From Cinnamomum chago (lineage: Eukaryota > Streptophyta > Magnoliopsida > Laurales > Lauraceae), in the NCBI GenBank assembly GCA_038049695.1, contig CP142453.1, positions 22,236,001 to 22,300,000 of the forward strand: 64,000 bases of DNA, read 5' to 3'. The notes beneath the pieces are model-generated. The model searched no databases. It was not told where the DNA came from and saw nothing but the letters and a program-made list of their open reading frames with translations. Of the stretch, positions 11,276-24,002 are shown piece after piece (the stretch's first letter is position 1; each line of letters opens with the position of its first letter). The position numbers and the translations under genes are program-made.

Positions 11276-11840
11276 GTTCCCAGAACTGCTCATCTGCTCG
11301 CTTTTATTTATTCATTTATTATTATTATTATTATCTGTTTCCTTAGAAATGATAGTGTTGGTCCGATGGAAGCAAGGATTTTTGTGATGTTTTAATGTTT
11401 TATTGCCATTCTTTCTTTTTCGTGGTTCTAGTGGTTTAACAGATGAACATTTCAGAAATATTCTATAACAACATTTTCTTAGAAGATTATGATATAAATT
11501 CATGTATATTTAAATTGTTGGCCCCCACAGAAAGATTGGTCCAAGTCATGACATTATGAGTCTTGTTGTAGACTTGATTTAAGTCAATCCATTTGGCGGG
11601 AAACACTTAAAAGATGATGTAACAAAAACAATTCCTCTTCCTATGGATGACCCGGAACTACTAATTTGGAGTGAAAGATCAGAGATGGCAGCTCATAATT
11701 TATGACTAGGAAAAATTGATGCTACCAGGTTCAAAAAATGAAAGAAGAGAGCTGAGGGCCCATGCAAAAGGAACAAAGCCATCCCCAGGGAGCCCACAGA
11801 TGGACCCATAGCCCAATTCGAGGCCCAAAAGTGGGGCCAG

Positions 11841-12054
11841 GCACTCCCTAGAATGGAATTAATGTTTCAACTCCCAACTACACTAGTTAGTTTTCTCATG
11901 GTGTTGTTTGTTTATAGGAAAAAGTCCTACTAGGGGTGGACGCTAAAATTGCACTCCCTAGAATGGAATGTTTCAACTCCCAACTACACTAGTTAGTTTT
12001 ATCATAGTATTGTTTGTTTATAGGAAAAAGTCCTACTAGGGTGGAGTCTAACAT
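11841..12054. repeat. Tandem duplication, 110-bp unit
   Basis: Two copies beginning GCACTCCCTAGAATGGAAT (11841 and 11951) both continue through CAACTACACTAGTTAG and GGAAAAAGTCCTACTAGG. A few substitutions and a small deletion separate them. Confidence 0.8.
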
Positions 12055-12916
12055 TGCATGGTCCTTTTACCATTTTTAATAGATGTATGAAGAGTTTTGG
12101 ACGTGTTCATTTGAAACTGATCTCTCCTTAGGCTCTTATTTATTTTAGATGGTATTGATATATCTAGTATGACACCATTACAGTACTGAAAGCTTGTGAA
12201 AATTCTACCGTTGTCATTCATTAAAAGGTATAAGAACCAGTGCATTAATAAGGAGCCATGTAGGACTTCAACTCTTTTAAATCATGTTTCATACGTGACA
12301 TTCTCCAATGGCCACCCATAAATTAGCATAGAGTTTCGGATTGAGTAGCATGTCTTCCTCTGATTGTGTCTCTTATATATTTAGAGAGGAGTTCCTTATG
12401 ATAGTGGATACTTGCGTGTGAAAGAGCAAATGGCTATTTTTCTGGTTGACAATTTCACACAGTACAAGGAACATATCTTTGCAAGATAGATTTCAATACT
12501 ATGGAGAGACTATACATAGATACTTCCACATCATCTTGACAACAACGCTGAAGTTCTCGATAAAGTTAACAAAGGCCCCTTCATATAACTAAAATTCTAG
12601 AGTACATACAACACAACCTGATATTCTAATCATACCTGAAGGTAACATACTTTATATCATTTATGCATGCTTTTAATTACAATCTTTATTTTACTTTAGT
12701 CAATATAATGGTCAAAATTCTCAAGGTTTCATTGGGGCAATTGATGGCATACTTATTAATGCGGCCCACTGATAAACAAATTTCCTATAGGTGAGAAAAA
12801 AGGAGAGTGCACACAGAATATTATAGGCCCTTGTTCTTTTGACAAGTTATTTAGTTATGAACTTGTTAGTTTAGAGGAGCAGATTTTGACATGCTCCTAG
12901 GGTAATTCTATACTAG

Positions 12917-12945
12917 CGCAATAACCCGTGCTTAGCACGGTATCT
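12917..12945. repeat. Hairpin CCGTGCTTAGCACGG, possible transposon (Helitron-like) terminus
   Basis: TACTAGCGCAATAACC followed by the palindrome CCGTGCTTAGCACGG resembles the terminal motif of some plant Helitrons. The expected A before a TC start and a CTRR 3' end were not found, so only the hairpin is certain. Confidence 0.3.
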
Positions 12946-15900
12946 CCCTTCACTGCAAAATAAATAATCACATATTAAAAAAAATTCTTCTTTCAATAGA
13001 CAAGTTGAATAAAAAAGAAATTGAGAAATTGAAACAAAAAAAGGTATAGTTACTAGGAACAAGTGAAACATGAATGATTTGATAGAAAAATGAGTGGATA
13101 GTTGCATGAGTAATTACATAACCGTCCCTCAAAATTATAACCGACAAAAAATGGTATAGTTATATAGGAACAATTAAAACATGAGTGGTTTAATGAAAAA
13201 AATGAGTTGGTAGTTGCATAACCGCCGGTCAAAATTATAACCGACGGTCAAAATCAAAGCCAAAACCTTCTAACTTAATATATTATAATTGCATCTTTAA
13301 TATGTTATGTAATAATATTATTTTTCAGGTAAATACTGTTTTGTTGATGTTGGATATCAAATAAGGCTTTGTTGTGTAAGAGATTAGGTTTGGGTTGTTA
13401 GAAATTTTAGAGATAGATTAAGAGTGAGTTTTAAACCATTATCTTATGAGTTTATCTTTCTTGTATGAATTGAGAAGTCTACGTGAAAGAAATATATGGT
13501 GAAATTATGGGAATGTGTTGATTGTTGGAATTCTATATCTTGCACCATATTGAAATGCTCAATATTGGCCGCGGCCGCTGGTTTGGTATGTTGAAGAAAC
13601 GTGATTTTTCATTTTGAAGAAAATGGCTCCTTACTCGTTCCAAATACGCATTAATGGCTGTGCCCAATTTTTTTATATTAGAAATGAGCATGAAGATGTG
13701 GATTTGGGTGAGAAGTTATAGCAGAAGCTATCTCCCAATCATGATTTGCTTATGTTATTTTCATCGATTTTTCATGTAGTTCTTGTAGTGGGATTATACA
13801 GAGTGTATACTACGTGTGAATTTCATTTGGATAGTCTCTTAGAGGTGATAATGTATATGACATGCATGAAATTGACTTTTGAAGAACTTTTCGAGTGTTA
13901 GAAGAAAGCTACTCTCTCGTAGATGAGACAAGCCTTCTTTCCTGTTAAGATCATTTTTTCAAATGACATGAAAATGCCGCTCTAATAAGTTTGAATGTAT
14001 CAACTATCAATTACTTCATTGTGAAATAAAAGCTTTTATTTTATTTTTTAATTATTTACCCAACATTCTAATTATAAATTAGAGATTTTATTTTAGACTT
14101 TAATTTAATTAACTATTATAAATTATACTAGAATCACCAAATGAGCCATGAGACTTTTTTTTTTCTTGAGACTCGAACTCGTACTCACACGTGCTACTCA
14201 TGTTCTTAATTAGCAGAGCAATAAATGAAGGACTCTAGTTAGATTTGTTTGACTACAAGGCTGACCTTTTGAGCTGTTTTATTGGCCTTGTACAGTGAGG
14301 CAGGAATGAAAGAGAGGGAGTCAAGTGGGATCACTTGCCCTATATTTCAAGGGTGTTATTTGATCTAAAGACAATTTAAGATGAACATTTGAACCTTTTC
14401 CCAGTTACACCTTGGATCCTTTTTTTTTTTTCTATTGTTAAATACTTTTTGATCAATTTAATCCATTGAAAAACACTTTTAGCCTTCTCGAATTGCCTCT
14501 AGTCCTAATTTGAGAGGTGACCTAAATATTGAATATTGAATATTCTATCATAAAAAACTTACAAGATATATAGTTATATAATACACGTCTAAGAACATAG
14601 TATAGTATTAAGATGTAAACCCATTTTCATTTGGGTTGATATTAATTACGTCCATCCTTATTTCACGTCTAAATCAATCTCTCTCTTAGTCCTACGTTAT
14701 TGTCATGGATAATCCTTACAAGCGGTGGGCATCTATTGGAAAGAGAATGATAAAAACAAGGGGCCATGTAGCTTGTCTCCTTCGTAGTAATCCATGGGTT
14801 GTTTGTTTGCACTCATTAGTGTATGTAAATGATTCACATACTTAAAGGTCATTATCCATTATTACATTTATTTGCACTCATACGTAAATAAAATATAAAA
14901 ATGGTGTGCAAATAAGACTGTTAAACAATAAATTTTAAAAAGGATATGATTACACTCACATCTCTCATGAGCAAAAAGGCACCCATACAAGTCCTTTCAT
15001 GGTGATTGCATTTGGTTATGCAATTGGTCAATGGATCAAATCTCATCAACCACTTTTATGTTTTTAATTCCTGTGAGCCCTATATTTGTCATCCAACATG
15101 TTCAATTTGTTTATTAAACTAAATCCAAGACTGGTAAGTTGATTATTTTATATCTTCATAGATTTTAAGTAATTTATAGAAAATATATAAAAAGTACCAA
15201 CATATAGATCTAATTTTCTGTACTCCTATAAGCCCCAATTCATGATCCAAAACGTTCAATATTCTTATGTTAGAGATAAGCACCAAAACATTTAGTTTTA
15301 TTTATTAAATCTTGATGGGTTTTGGGAAAATTGTGAAAAACAAAACTTCCAAACACATCTAAAACCATCGGATGTACTCATTTACTCATAAAAATGATGA
15401 TTTTGAAAAATAAGATAAGCCGTAACATTTGCATATGCAGCATTTATGTATGTAAAACTTATTTGCTTAACCCATACGTAAAAGGCAATTGACACTAAGT
15501 TTTGTTGCAGTATAGTCGTTGTATTAGTAGCTGCAGTCTGGGTTTGCCGAAAATTGGCGTTTTGTGTGGTTCCTGTTCTGTCCTAGTGGAAACATGAATT
15601 TTTAAACTTTGATATGCTAAAACTAGTGTGGTTTTTAATTGTCAGAAACAATTTCCCTTTTAATTGGTGCAATTTTAGCCAGATTGTGGCAAGAGATTTG
15701 TGGATTTGGTTTTGTGACCTTATTGTGGATATTCTTCCATAAACAATGGAAACTATTACATTATCCATTTTTATAAGGAAGAGAGAAGATCTTTCGTTTT
15801 TCAGTTCTACATATTTGCTGCAGAAATTTTGAGGGACCTATTGTTGTGGTGTTTGCATCAGGAACCTCCCCTCCCCTTGTCCAATCCCGCTCAGAAACAC

Positions 15901-16142
15901 AGTTCAGTGTTTTCGGAGCGGATTCATCCTCGAAGCACGGTTCGACCATCTTCGAAGTGCAAATCAACCGAATATGAAGTGAACAATACAGAATCTTTAG
16001 TTTATGTACATTTTATTTTTTCTGTAAGCTTAACATTTATTTTTTAAATGAAGAAACTTCTTTTGGTTAATTAATTATTCTCTATTTTATGTGATCAAAT
16101 TACAAAGTTAAATTTTTTGTCCATTTTTAATATTTGAATATA

Positions 16143-17244
16143 GAGGATTTTACCAAAAAAATAACTTTAAGTGGCCACTGCACCAAATAGATAACTTTAG
16201 CCAATAGTGCACCAAATAGAGAATCAATAAAGAAAAAGTAACTTTTTTCATCTTTTTTTTTTGTGGTTGCATTCAACTCTCATTTTCTGTGTTGAGGGTC
16301 GACTGTGACCCTCGCTATAACAAGTGAGGGTCGCATTTGACCCATAGCAGGTATAACCTTTTAATCTTCTTCCTTCTTCCTTGAGTGTTTGAGTTTTCAA
16401 TTAAAGGGAGAGATGACTAGAAGATCTGCCACTTAAAGTTATTTTTTTGGTAAATTTCTTATAGAGAATCCTTAGGGAAAAAAGCTCTTGCAATGTCAAA
16501 CCTAAATTTCTAGCATGCTATGGTTTTGTGCAACATCATGTGACACAGATTTTGCTAAAATGGAAGAATAGATTGGATGAGCAATTCAAAAGCTAAGATC
16601 CACGCTCATTTATGTTTTGGGCCAGAAAAATCATGCCCAAACAAGAAGTTGCCAATGGCCTAAAATAAAAGATGCCGCCAACAAGAAAACTAAAGATGGG
16701 GAAGAGAACATGCACCCGCAGTTCACATGATGTACAGCCAATCAAAAACATTTATTTGGAACCAAACCTTTCTTAAATTGTTCAGCCCACCACCAACATT
16801 TTTAGGGCCAATTGGTAATTTACTAAGTTAGATTTTTCAGTCATCTATTCCTTTAATCGAAAACTCTAATACTCAAGAAAGAAGGAAGAAAATAAAGAGG
16901 TTATGCCTGCTTAGGGTTGAATGCGATTCTCACTTGTTATAGCGATGGTCTCAGTCGACTCTCAACACATAAAATGAAGGTCGAATGCGACCATCACTTG
17001 TTATAACAATAGTCGCAGTCAACCCTCAATATAGAAATGAAGGTCGAATGCGACCCTCACTTGTTATAACGATGGTCACAGTCGACCCTCACACAGAAAA
17101 TAAAGGTCGAATGCGATCACAAAAAAAAAAAAGTGAAAAAAAAAGTTTATTTTTCTGTACGGATTCCTTATTTGGTGCATTATTGGCTAAAGTTCATTGT
17201 TTGGTGCAATGCCCACTTAAAATTATTATTTTGATAAAATACCC
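16143..17244. mobile_element. Mutator-like non-autonomous element with long TIRs and 9-bp target duplication
   Basis: The left end (GAGGATTTTACC...ATAACTTTAAGTGGC) and the right end (...CACTTAAAATTATT...GATAAAATACCC) are inverted complements over about 250 bp, including the blocks GTGCACCAAATA and TAACTTTAGCCAATA. The flanks are TTGAATATA (16134-16142) and TTAAATATA (17245-17253), a 9-bp duplication with one mismatch, as expected for Mutator. The right arm carries about three tandem 62-bp units with GGTCGAATGCGACC and CACTTGTTATA; the left arm has one related unit. There is no transposase gene. The frame at 16985-17248 only reflects the tandem repeats. Confidence 0.8.
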
Positions 17245-17253
17245 TTAAATATA

Positions 17254-18217
17254 TAAATAAAATATATTTGTGTTCATTAGTTCATTATTTATAAATTCAT
17301 AAATATTATGTTATACAGGCTATCCAAATATATAATTATTTTAAAATTTAGCATTTCGGCTCCCACTCCGCGCGTAGTTTTAAGTTGGTCTTTCAAACGG
17401 GGCTAGGTGGGGATTGTAAGGTGGGGCGGGATGAGTTTGAAGTTGGGCACGTGGGTCCGCCCCCCAGCTCTTCCTTTCTCCATTTAAAACCCCCGATTTC
17501 AGAACCCTTCCCCTTCTCCGTCGACTGTGAAAATCCTCACATTCCTCAGGTCTTCATCGTCATTGTCCCATAGAAGCAGCGACAACAGCATCTTCGGCCA
17601 TCTCTCTCATCGATAGAAAACCAATACATCGATTCCTTTTTAAGGTCGGAGTCAAAGTCATTCTTTTCCAGCATTTGAACTCTCTCATGTCCTGAATCTA
17701 CCTTTTTTTTTTTGATGTTTTCTTTCTTCTTAGATCAAAACCAACCAATCAATCAAAATCTCTCTCATTTTACAGGAGTCTTTTGCAGTCAAATCAGTTG
17801 AGGCATCGTTCGAACTTCGAAATAAGTTCAGTTTCTTTTTGGCCCTTATATTTGATTCTGTTATTGATAGGGTTGCGTTTGGATCACAGTTCTCACACTA
17901 AGAGATCAGATCCGAGATAGAATGAGAGAAACACGAGAAGTGGAGGTTTTTTCAGGGGAAAGATTGAGTCTTTTTGGAGAATTTGTGGGGGTGTTAACAT
18001 GTGATTCAAGTTATATGTTTATTTGCCTTTTATTCTCTAGGTGTGGTGTGGTTTGGTGGTGTGTTTAGGATGTTGATCTCATTACAGAAATTTGTGCATA
18101 ACAAGAGCATGAAAATTTGAACATTTCTTATCACAACCCTTCTTTGTAACAAAAATATTTATTGGTTCTTCAGGGAAGTTGGTCCAGGGCACATCATCTA
18201 CCTCTTGCATTGGTGAG

Positions 18218-18264
<47 letters not shown>

Positions 18265-19430
18265 GTACATCATTTTCAAAATTATTTCAATTGTGAATTT
18301 TATGTCATTAATTTTGTGCTTGCGAGTTGTGATTTGATTTACGAATGTTAATTTATGGGCTTCACTTTGTTTAATTTGATGGACATGGTTTGCATATGCT
18401 TAGCGTAGTCTTGACCAATTTGAACCCATTCACTATAATTTATTGTAAGTTTGGCCTAGAAATCTATGTTCCACAATATGCTCGCTGCCATGAGAATTCA
18501 ATACACATGAGGAACCATTAAATTTTATCACAATAAAGTTTACTTGGTGCATTGCTATTAAACTTGAAGTACCTACAAACAAATGGGTTAAGAATTAAGA
18601 AACGTATGTTAGTTGATGCAATATAGCATTTTGTGTATATTTAAATGCAATACATTTCCTCATTCCTATTTTTAACGTGAAAAAAGTCTACCAAAGTTTT
18701 GCAAAAGTTTAGCCCCACCCAAACAAAAATCCTGGGTCCGCCACTTGTCTTTTATCATGTGTACAATCAACAATATGCCTTATAACAATCTAAGAAAATC
18801 TCATTTAACACTAAAACTAGGGAAGGAGTTTCATTTGAGTGGTTTACCAACATGACATAGGAGATGGTCACAACTTAACATAAATCATACACGTTATAAA
18901 AAAAAGACATAGGAGATGGTCAAACTTTAAAGCAACTGCCATTTTTTGAAACAATGAATGCGCATCAACATATTAGTTTAAATGTGAATTGATCACACCT
19001 ACATAATAAGATTGAATCACATGATATGTAAATACTGTCAAAATTATTAGAACATGAACTTCCTCGGTGGTGCTGCATAACATTTGGGTTTGCTATCTGT
19101 CTTATGTTTGAAACTGCCCTAAATTTATCTGTGTGGATTTAACAGGCGCGTCCTGGGAATTACTTGGGTCAAAGATATCAAGATACCCATGTTATATATA
19201 TATATATTAAAAAAAAAACTTCCTTGGCTCTAATGCCTCCTCTACCACATTTTTCAATGCAGAAATAACATCTTTTAGTCAACATCTCACTTGTTAATGC
19301 AGCTCCTATTTTAAAATACAACGTCTATATGTGTGTATTTCTATATGTACGTATTGGAAAGGTTATCACAATTCTTTGAATCGACGAAGGGCAAAAAAGC
19401 TCAAAATGTACAAAGTATATACAAATTGAG
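17254..19430. other. Intergenic region, no gene recognised
   Basis: A CT-rich stretch (about 17450-17600) looks like a plant 5' leader but leads to no credible coding exon. (TC)n lies at 18220-18260. The piece at 18711-18747 contains CCTGGGTCCGCCACTT, the inverted form of the terminus of the element at 34445. (TA)n lies at about 19190. Confidence 0.5.
18220..18260. repeat. (TC)n microsatellite
   Basis: An uninterrupted run of about 20 TC dinucleotides. Confidence 0.95.
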
Positions 19431-20114
19431 GGGCCGTTTGAAAACTCTATATTAATCTAATAAAAGTTAATTAGTTTAAAGTTCTGGTGCCATTTGGAGC
19501 TCTTAAAAAGATCTTATTTTATAATCTAGTTCTCATTTACATGTAAACGCATTTGGTAAACTTGTATTTTCTATATTTAGAGCTTATTTATATATATATA
19601 TATATATATTATATCTTTGGCCTCTAAAAAAAAGCTAAGGGGGATTGCCTTTTTTTAGTAGAGTCTTTTTTAGCTAAAGCGATGGAGGTAGACAATGCAC
19701 TACTTATAAGTGTTTTGGATGAAAATCACCTCATAAAATTTTCAAAATGACGTGAATGGTGGGTTCCACATTCTAACTTCTAAAAGTGAGCCCTAGTATT
19801 AAAGAGACAAACTATTGAATGGACTCCACTTAAGAGAGTGCTGAAAACTCCCAGTGATCACACCACTAGAAACTTTTAAGTTGTAGATAGGGCTTATGCA
19901 TCTGAGAGTAAAATTTCCACCCTGTAGAATAAAATGGCACAATTTTTTCCAGACCCACCTTTCACAAAAAGGGGACCCTATATTTAAGGCACTAACCAAA
20001 ATTCCTGCGTAACAGCTGTGCACGACTTCTGTTGGAGACCACAACTTGGAGTCATGTAAACCCTTGGATTTATACCGTAATTAACAACTCCATTGACCCT
20101 TAAATTTTGATAAA

Positions 20115-20575
20115 GGAAGATTTTGAAAAAGGTATAAAACTTTTGTCTCATTCTAAAAAAAGTACATGGAGATTTGAATATTTAAAAAAAAGTAAAAAAG
20201 TTTTCCACAATTCTTTCAATCAAGTCATCTCCTTAATTTTTAAAAAAATAAAAAAATACCCTTATGTCATTTTTCAAATTGTCCCTTTAATAAATCATTT
20301 AAAGAGAAATGATCAAGCCCAACCCAAATGACCTAGTGGAGCCCACTTTAACTACCTTTACACATAGACGGTTAATTGTAGGGGATTCCAAATGACTAAA
20401 AAACTAGATTTATTAAATGGTTACTATCATCAAAATCAAAATAGCAAATACAAAAATCTTCATAAGAAAAGAGCATTTTTGTCATAAATTTATGATGAGG
20501 ACTTAATTGAAAAAATTATGGAAAACTTTTATACTCTTTTGAGCGATTGAAGAAGTGGGAGACCTAAAAGATCTC
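20115..20575. mobile_element. MITE copy, same family as 25138-25674, right end eroded
   Basis: The left arm has GGTATAAAACTTTTG and GTTTTCCACAATTCTTTCAA. The inner right arm has the inverted counterpart, AATTGAAAAAATTATGGAAA. The middle (CCCAACCCAAATGACCTAGT...ATTCCAAATGACTAAAA) is shared along its length with the copy at 25138. The outer right TIR is mostly lost. Confidence 0.65.
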
Positions 20576-20767
20576 CATCTTCGAGGTCTTGAAACAATCT
20601 GTTGTCAAACAATCTCTGCGTGTCGGATTTGATCCATGACTACTCCAAGTAAGTGCCCAATACGAACAATGGATCAAAGCGTTACAAGCAATTCCACATT
20701 CAATAATGAGAAATTAGTGTAGATGTCTTTGTTTGGGTTCTTTTGTTTTTGGGTTTTGATTTGATGC

Positions 20768-20878
20768 CTACATGGGCGATACATTTCTTGGTGGTCTGAA
20801 AGAACAGTGGTAAGTGATTGCTCCTACATGGGTGATACATTTCTTGGTGGTCTGAAAGAACAGTGGTAAGTGATTGCT
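20768..20878. repeat. Tandem duplication, period 56 bp
   Basis: The block CTACATGGGYGATACATTTC...GGTAAGTGATTGCT is repeated head to tail at 20768 and 20824 with about one mismatch, which suggests a recent duplication. Confidence 0.85.
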
Positions 20879-21389
20879 TTTATAGATAGAAATAGAAATA
20901 TGAGCATTAGTGTCTGAATAACCTCAAACTGGTAAAAATATGAGCTGTTTTCTTTGCGTAATCTTGTTCATGAAGAAACAAAGATTGGGGTTTGGCACAA
21001 TGGTTTATTTGTCTTGCAACTATATTTTTGACTCTTGAAATTTTGCATTTTTATGAAAAATGTGGTATACTGGTATGTGACCTCTAGTAAGAGGGGGTTT
21101 TAATGATTTCAAAAGGATAGGAATCGTAAAGTATGACAATGGCTGAAAGGAGCAAACCTTTTGTCTAGTTAAAATCATTTTTTTTTTTTGGAAATAAGAG
21201 GAAAATGTTCTTCTAATAAGCTTTTAATTGTATTTTTGCCAAACACTCTGCTGTGAAATAAGAGCTTCTTTTTTTTAGAATTTTACCAAACATACTCAAT
21301 TGTAAATTAGAACTTTCCAATTAGAGATATTTTTCTAGACCTAATCTAGCTAACTCTTATTATATTGGATTAGAGTTTCCAAACGGGTG

Positions 21390-22640
21390 CTTAATTTTAA
21401 TTAGGACTTTGACGATGTGGTGGGCCGTATTTACTTGTTTATTGACAGGTTGAACATGGGTTGAGAGATTCATCCCATTTAATTAGCTGGTTGGTTGGGT
21501 CGGGCAATAATCCCTTGTGCATAGGCCTCAACCCAACCTGTTTCAAGTTCAACCCTCCACAGTATGTTGGAAGAATTTTTTAGGGCATGTTTATGTAGCG
21601 GCTTTAGAAAAGCAGGAAGCTTGTGGAACACGCTACCTTTCCTGAGCCCCACCCTTTTTTTTGTGGGTTTGCAGAAAATCAAGTAAAAAAAAAATAATGC
21701 TTTTCCTTGTGGAGACCTGCCTACACCAAACAATGAAAAATGAAGTCAGTGGAAAACCGGAACATTTTTCTGTTCCTCTTCTGCAGAAAATGTGTTACAG
21801 AAAATATGCCCATTCCCTTATGGCTTTGGTTTTCTCTATAAATAAATAATAACATAAAAGCCCCTCTAAGCACAGGCAAGTTCACCCACGATTTATGAGC
21901 AAGGCTTACAAAAATCAATTTGAAAAATATTAGAAACCTTTTACCATTTTTAATTTTTAATTTTTTTTTAAATCAAGATGTTTCTCAAATAATAATGTGA
22001 GAGAACATTGCTACATGGATCCAACTAAACAACATACAGTTTTGAGTTCTTATATTAGACACATCAAACTAACGCTAAAATACACAATGACCAATTCTGG
22101 GACAAAGTACTTTTCAACAAATCGCACCAACCAACCTTTATTAATAAACATTGGTTGTGCTCTTTTAAAAGCATTGAAAAGAATCATAGTTTAAGTTTAT
22201 TTAGGCATTTTTAGGAACAGGCTGACAAACATAGTGTTATGTGATTTGGGTTTTGTTAGAATGTTGTGAGATTCCTCAGATCGCAGTGCCTCTGTTCTAA
22301 CAATTGTTGGCTGTTATAGGTGTTAATACAAACACTTGGCTGGAAGATGTATAGGATTGAAGAAGTTCGGTGCTTATCAGATTTGAAATATTTGGGTTGT
22401 CCTTAGTTTGTTGAGTTAGCCAAGACTGGATATTTTGAATATTGATTATTCTAGCCTTTTCATTGAATTGGTATGGCATGATTGATCCAAAATTACTACA
22501 AGCTAGAAATTGTAAATGTTTTATGAACAACAACATGGTATTGGTTTTCTTTGAAGTTTTTGCTAAGAAGAATGGTATAATTCTAGTCAATGCTGTATCT
22601 AATACATGAAAATTGCAATTTGTCGGACAGATTCAGATTG
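21390..22640. other. Upstream flank of the PORR gene
   Basis: No gene or clear repeat recognised. The short frames on both strands are AT-rich and without family likeness. A possible upstream in-frame ATG for the PORR gene lies at 22590. Confidence 0.5.
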
Positions 22641-24002
22641 ATGGCACGGGCTTTGAGTACGGTGGCTTCAAAGAACTCACTGCAGAGAATTTGTATTAAT
22701 TATGCTGAACCTTTGTTTTTAAGGCATGTGAAGTTGCCTTTCTGGCAGGCTTTCTCTGCCTCTCTATCAAGACTGATGACTACCAGTAAGCGTGTACAGG
22801 ACAGAAGCAAAAAAAAAAGGGTGCATGATCTTGAAATTGTAACAGAGAAATGGAAGATCCTCTCAAAGGTGTTGCTTGTAATTGAGGCTTTGAAAAAGGA
22901 ACCCGAACAGGTCATAACCCTACGGGAACTAGAACAGTACCGGCGGCAGATCAATCTTCGCAAACCACACAAGGTTATAGATTTTATCCGTAAGTCACCA
23001 AAATTGTTCGAATTGTACAAGGACCAGAAGGGCGTAATATGGTGCGGGCTAACAAAGCAAGCAGAGGACCTGGTAGAGGAGGAGGAGAGGCTCAAAGAAG
23101 AGCATGGACCCCTAGCAGCAGAGTATGTGACACGGTTTTTGATGATGTCTGCTGACAAGAAGCTTCCTGTTGAGAAGATTGCACATTTTAGAAGAGACTT
23201 AGGTCTGCCTTACGATTTCCGAAGCCGTTGGATACATTCATTCCCGGAACATTTCAAGGTAGTTAAAGTTGATGAAGTTGAGTACTTGGAACTTGTGTCG
23301 TGGAATCCAGCTTGGGCAGTGACCGAATTGGAGAAGCAGGCACACCCTGGAATTGAAGCAAATCCTCCCTCTCCTGGGCTTCTGTGCCTTCCTTTCCCAT
23401 TGAAATTCCCTCCAAACTACAAGAAGGTCTTTAGATATGGTGGACAAATTGAGCATTTTCAGAAGCGACCATATCTATCACCATATGCTGATGCGGGAGA
23501 ATTGAAGCCAGGGTCCCGGGAATTTGATAAGCGCGCTGTAGCAGTAATGCATGAGCTGCTGAGCTTTACACTGGAAAGGCGGCTGGTGACTGATCATCTT
23601 ACACATTTCCGACAAGAATTTGTGATGCCCCAGAAGTTGATGCGACTTCTCTTGAAGCATTTTGGTATCTTTTATGTATCAGAACGGGGAAAGAGGATGA
23701 GCGTGTTCTTGACAGAAGCATATGAAGGTTCTGAACTCATCAAAAAATGCCCACTATTGCTTTGGAGGGAGAAGATTCAAAGACTTATTGGTTACCGAGG
23801 AAGAAAACAGAGACCCAAAACGTTTAATGAATTTTCTGATGTTGAGGGAGATGATCTCTTTGGAAATGACAGTGATGGTGAAAATGCTATTACAGGATTT
23901 GACGATGATGAGAGTGTGGGTACTTTGGAGGATGCTTCCCTTACAGATGATGCAGAAATGGAAGTTGGAGAGGTCTATGATGCGTACAAGGATTCTGAAT
24001 GA
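22641..24002 (+). CDS. PORR-domain protein, predicted organelle RNA-splicing factor
   Basis: PORR (plant organelle RNA recognition) proteins bind group II introns in plastids or mitochondria and help splice them; WTF1, WTF9 and RPD1 are examples. This intronless frame encodes 453 residues from the ATG at 22641. The N-terminus (MARALSTVASKNSLQRI, basic with Ser/Leu and few acids) suits an organelle, probably mitochondrial, presequence. The PORR domain covers about residues 60-385. It starts KKKRVHDLEIVTEKWKIL, then PHKVIDFIRKSPKLFELY, LGLPYDFRSRWIHSFPEHF, LELVSWNPAWAV, and ends with LIKKCPLLLWREKI. An acidic tail of about 55 residues follows. An in-frame ATG at 22590 would add 17 residues, but the second start gives the better presequence. 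No stops or frameshifts are present. The closest family member and target intron cannot be named by eye. Confidence 0.92.
   Translation: MARALSTVASKNSLQRICINYAEPLFLRHVKLPFWQAFSASLSRLMTTSKRVQDRSKKKRVHDLEIVTEKWKILSKVLLVIEALKKEPEQVITLRELEQYRRQINLRKPHKVIDFIRKSPKLFELYKDQKGVIWCGLTKQAEDLVEEEERLKEEHGPLAAEYVTRFLMMSADKKLPVEKIAHFRRDLGLPYDFRSRWIHSFPEHFKVVKVDEVEYLELVSWNPAWAVTELEKQAHPGIEANPPSPGLLCLPFPLKFPPNYKKVFRYGGQIEHFQKRPYLSPYADAGELKPGSREFDKRAVAVMHELLSFTLERRLVTDHLTHFRQEFVMPQKLMRLLLKHFGIFYVSERGKRMSVFLTEAYEGSELIKKCPLLLWREKIQRLIGYRGRKQRPKTFNEFSDVEGDDLFGNDSDGENAITGFDDDESVGTLEDASLTDDAEMEVGEVYDAYKDSE

Larger units (their letters stand above)
11276..16142. other. Intergenic region downstream of PDH E1 alpha
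   Basis: This is AT-rich sequence without a credible gene. It holds the PDH 3' flank, a 110-bp tandem duplication (11841), a hairpin resembling a transposon terminus (12917), and at 13960-14150 a diverged relative of the right part of the element at 19431-21389. Short reading frames here show no family likeness. Confidence 0.6.
19431..21389. mobile_element. TIR element of about 2 kb containing a nested MITE
   Basis: The left end GGCCGTTTGAAAACTCTA and the right end TAGAGTTTCCAAACGGGT are inverted complements. Similarity continues inward through AATCTAATAAAAGTTA for about 45 bp. No transposase is seen. A second MITE (20115-20575) lies inside, and a 56-bp tandem duplication (20768) follows it. 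The ends are of the CCGTTTGG type common in plant hAT/Harbinger-like MITEs. The target duplication is not resolved. Confidence 0.5.

Noticed and set aside
12909..12945. Helitron 5' terminus
   Set aside because: The hairpin is suggestive, but the A-TC junction and a CTRR 3' end with its hairpin were not found. Kept only as a low-confidence repeat.
19799..20044. 81-residue minus-strand frame inside the 19431-21389 element
   Set aside because: No transposase motif and no likeness to known families.
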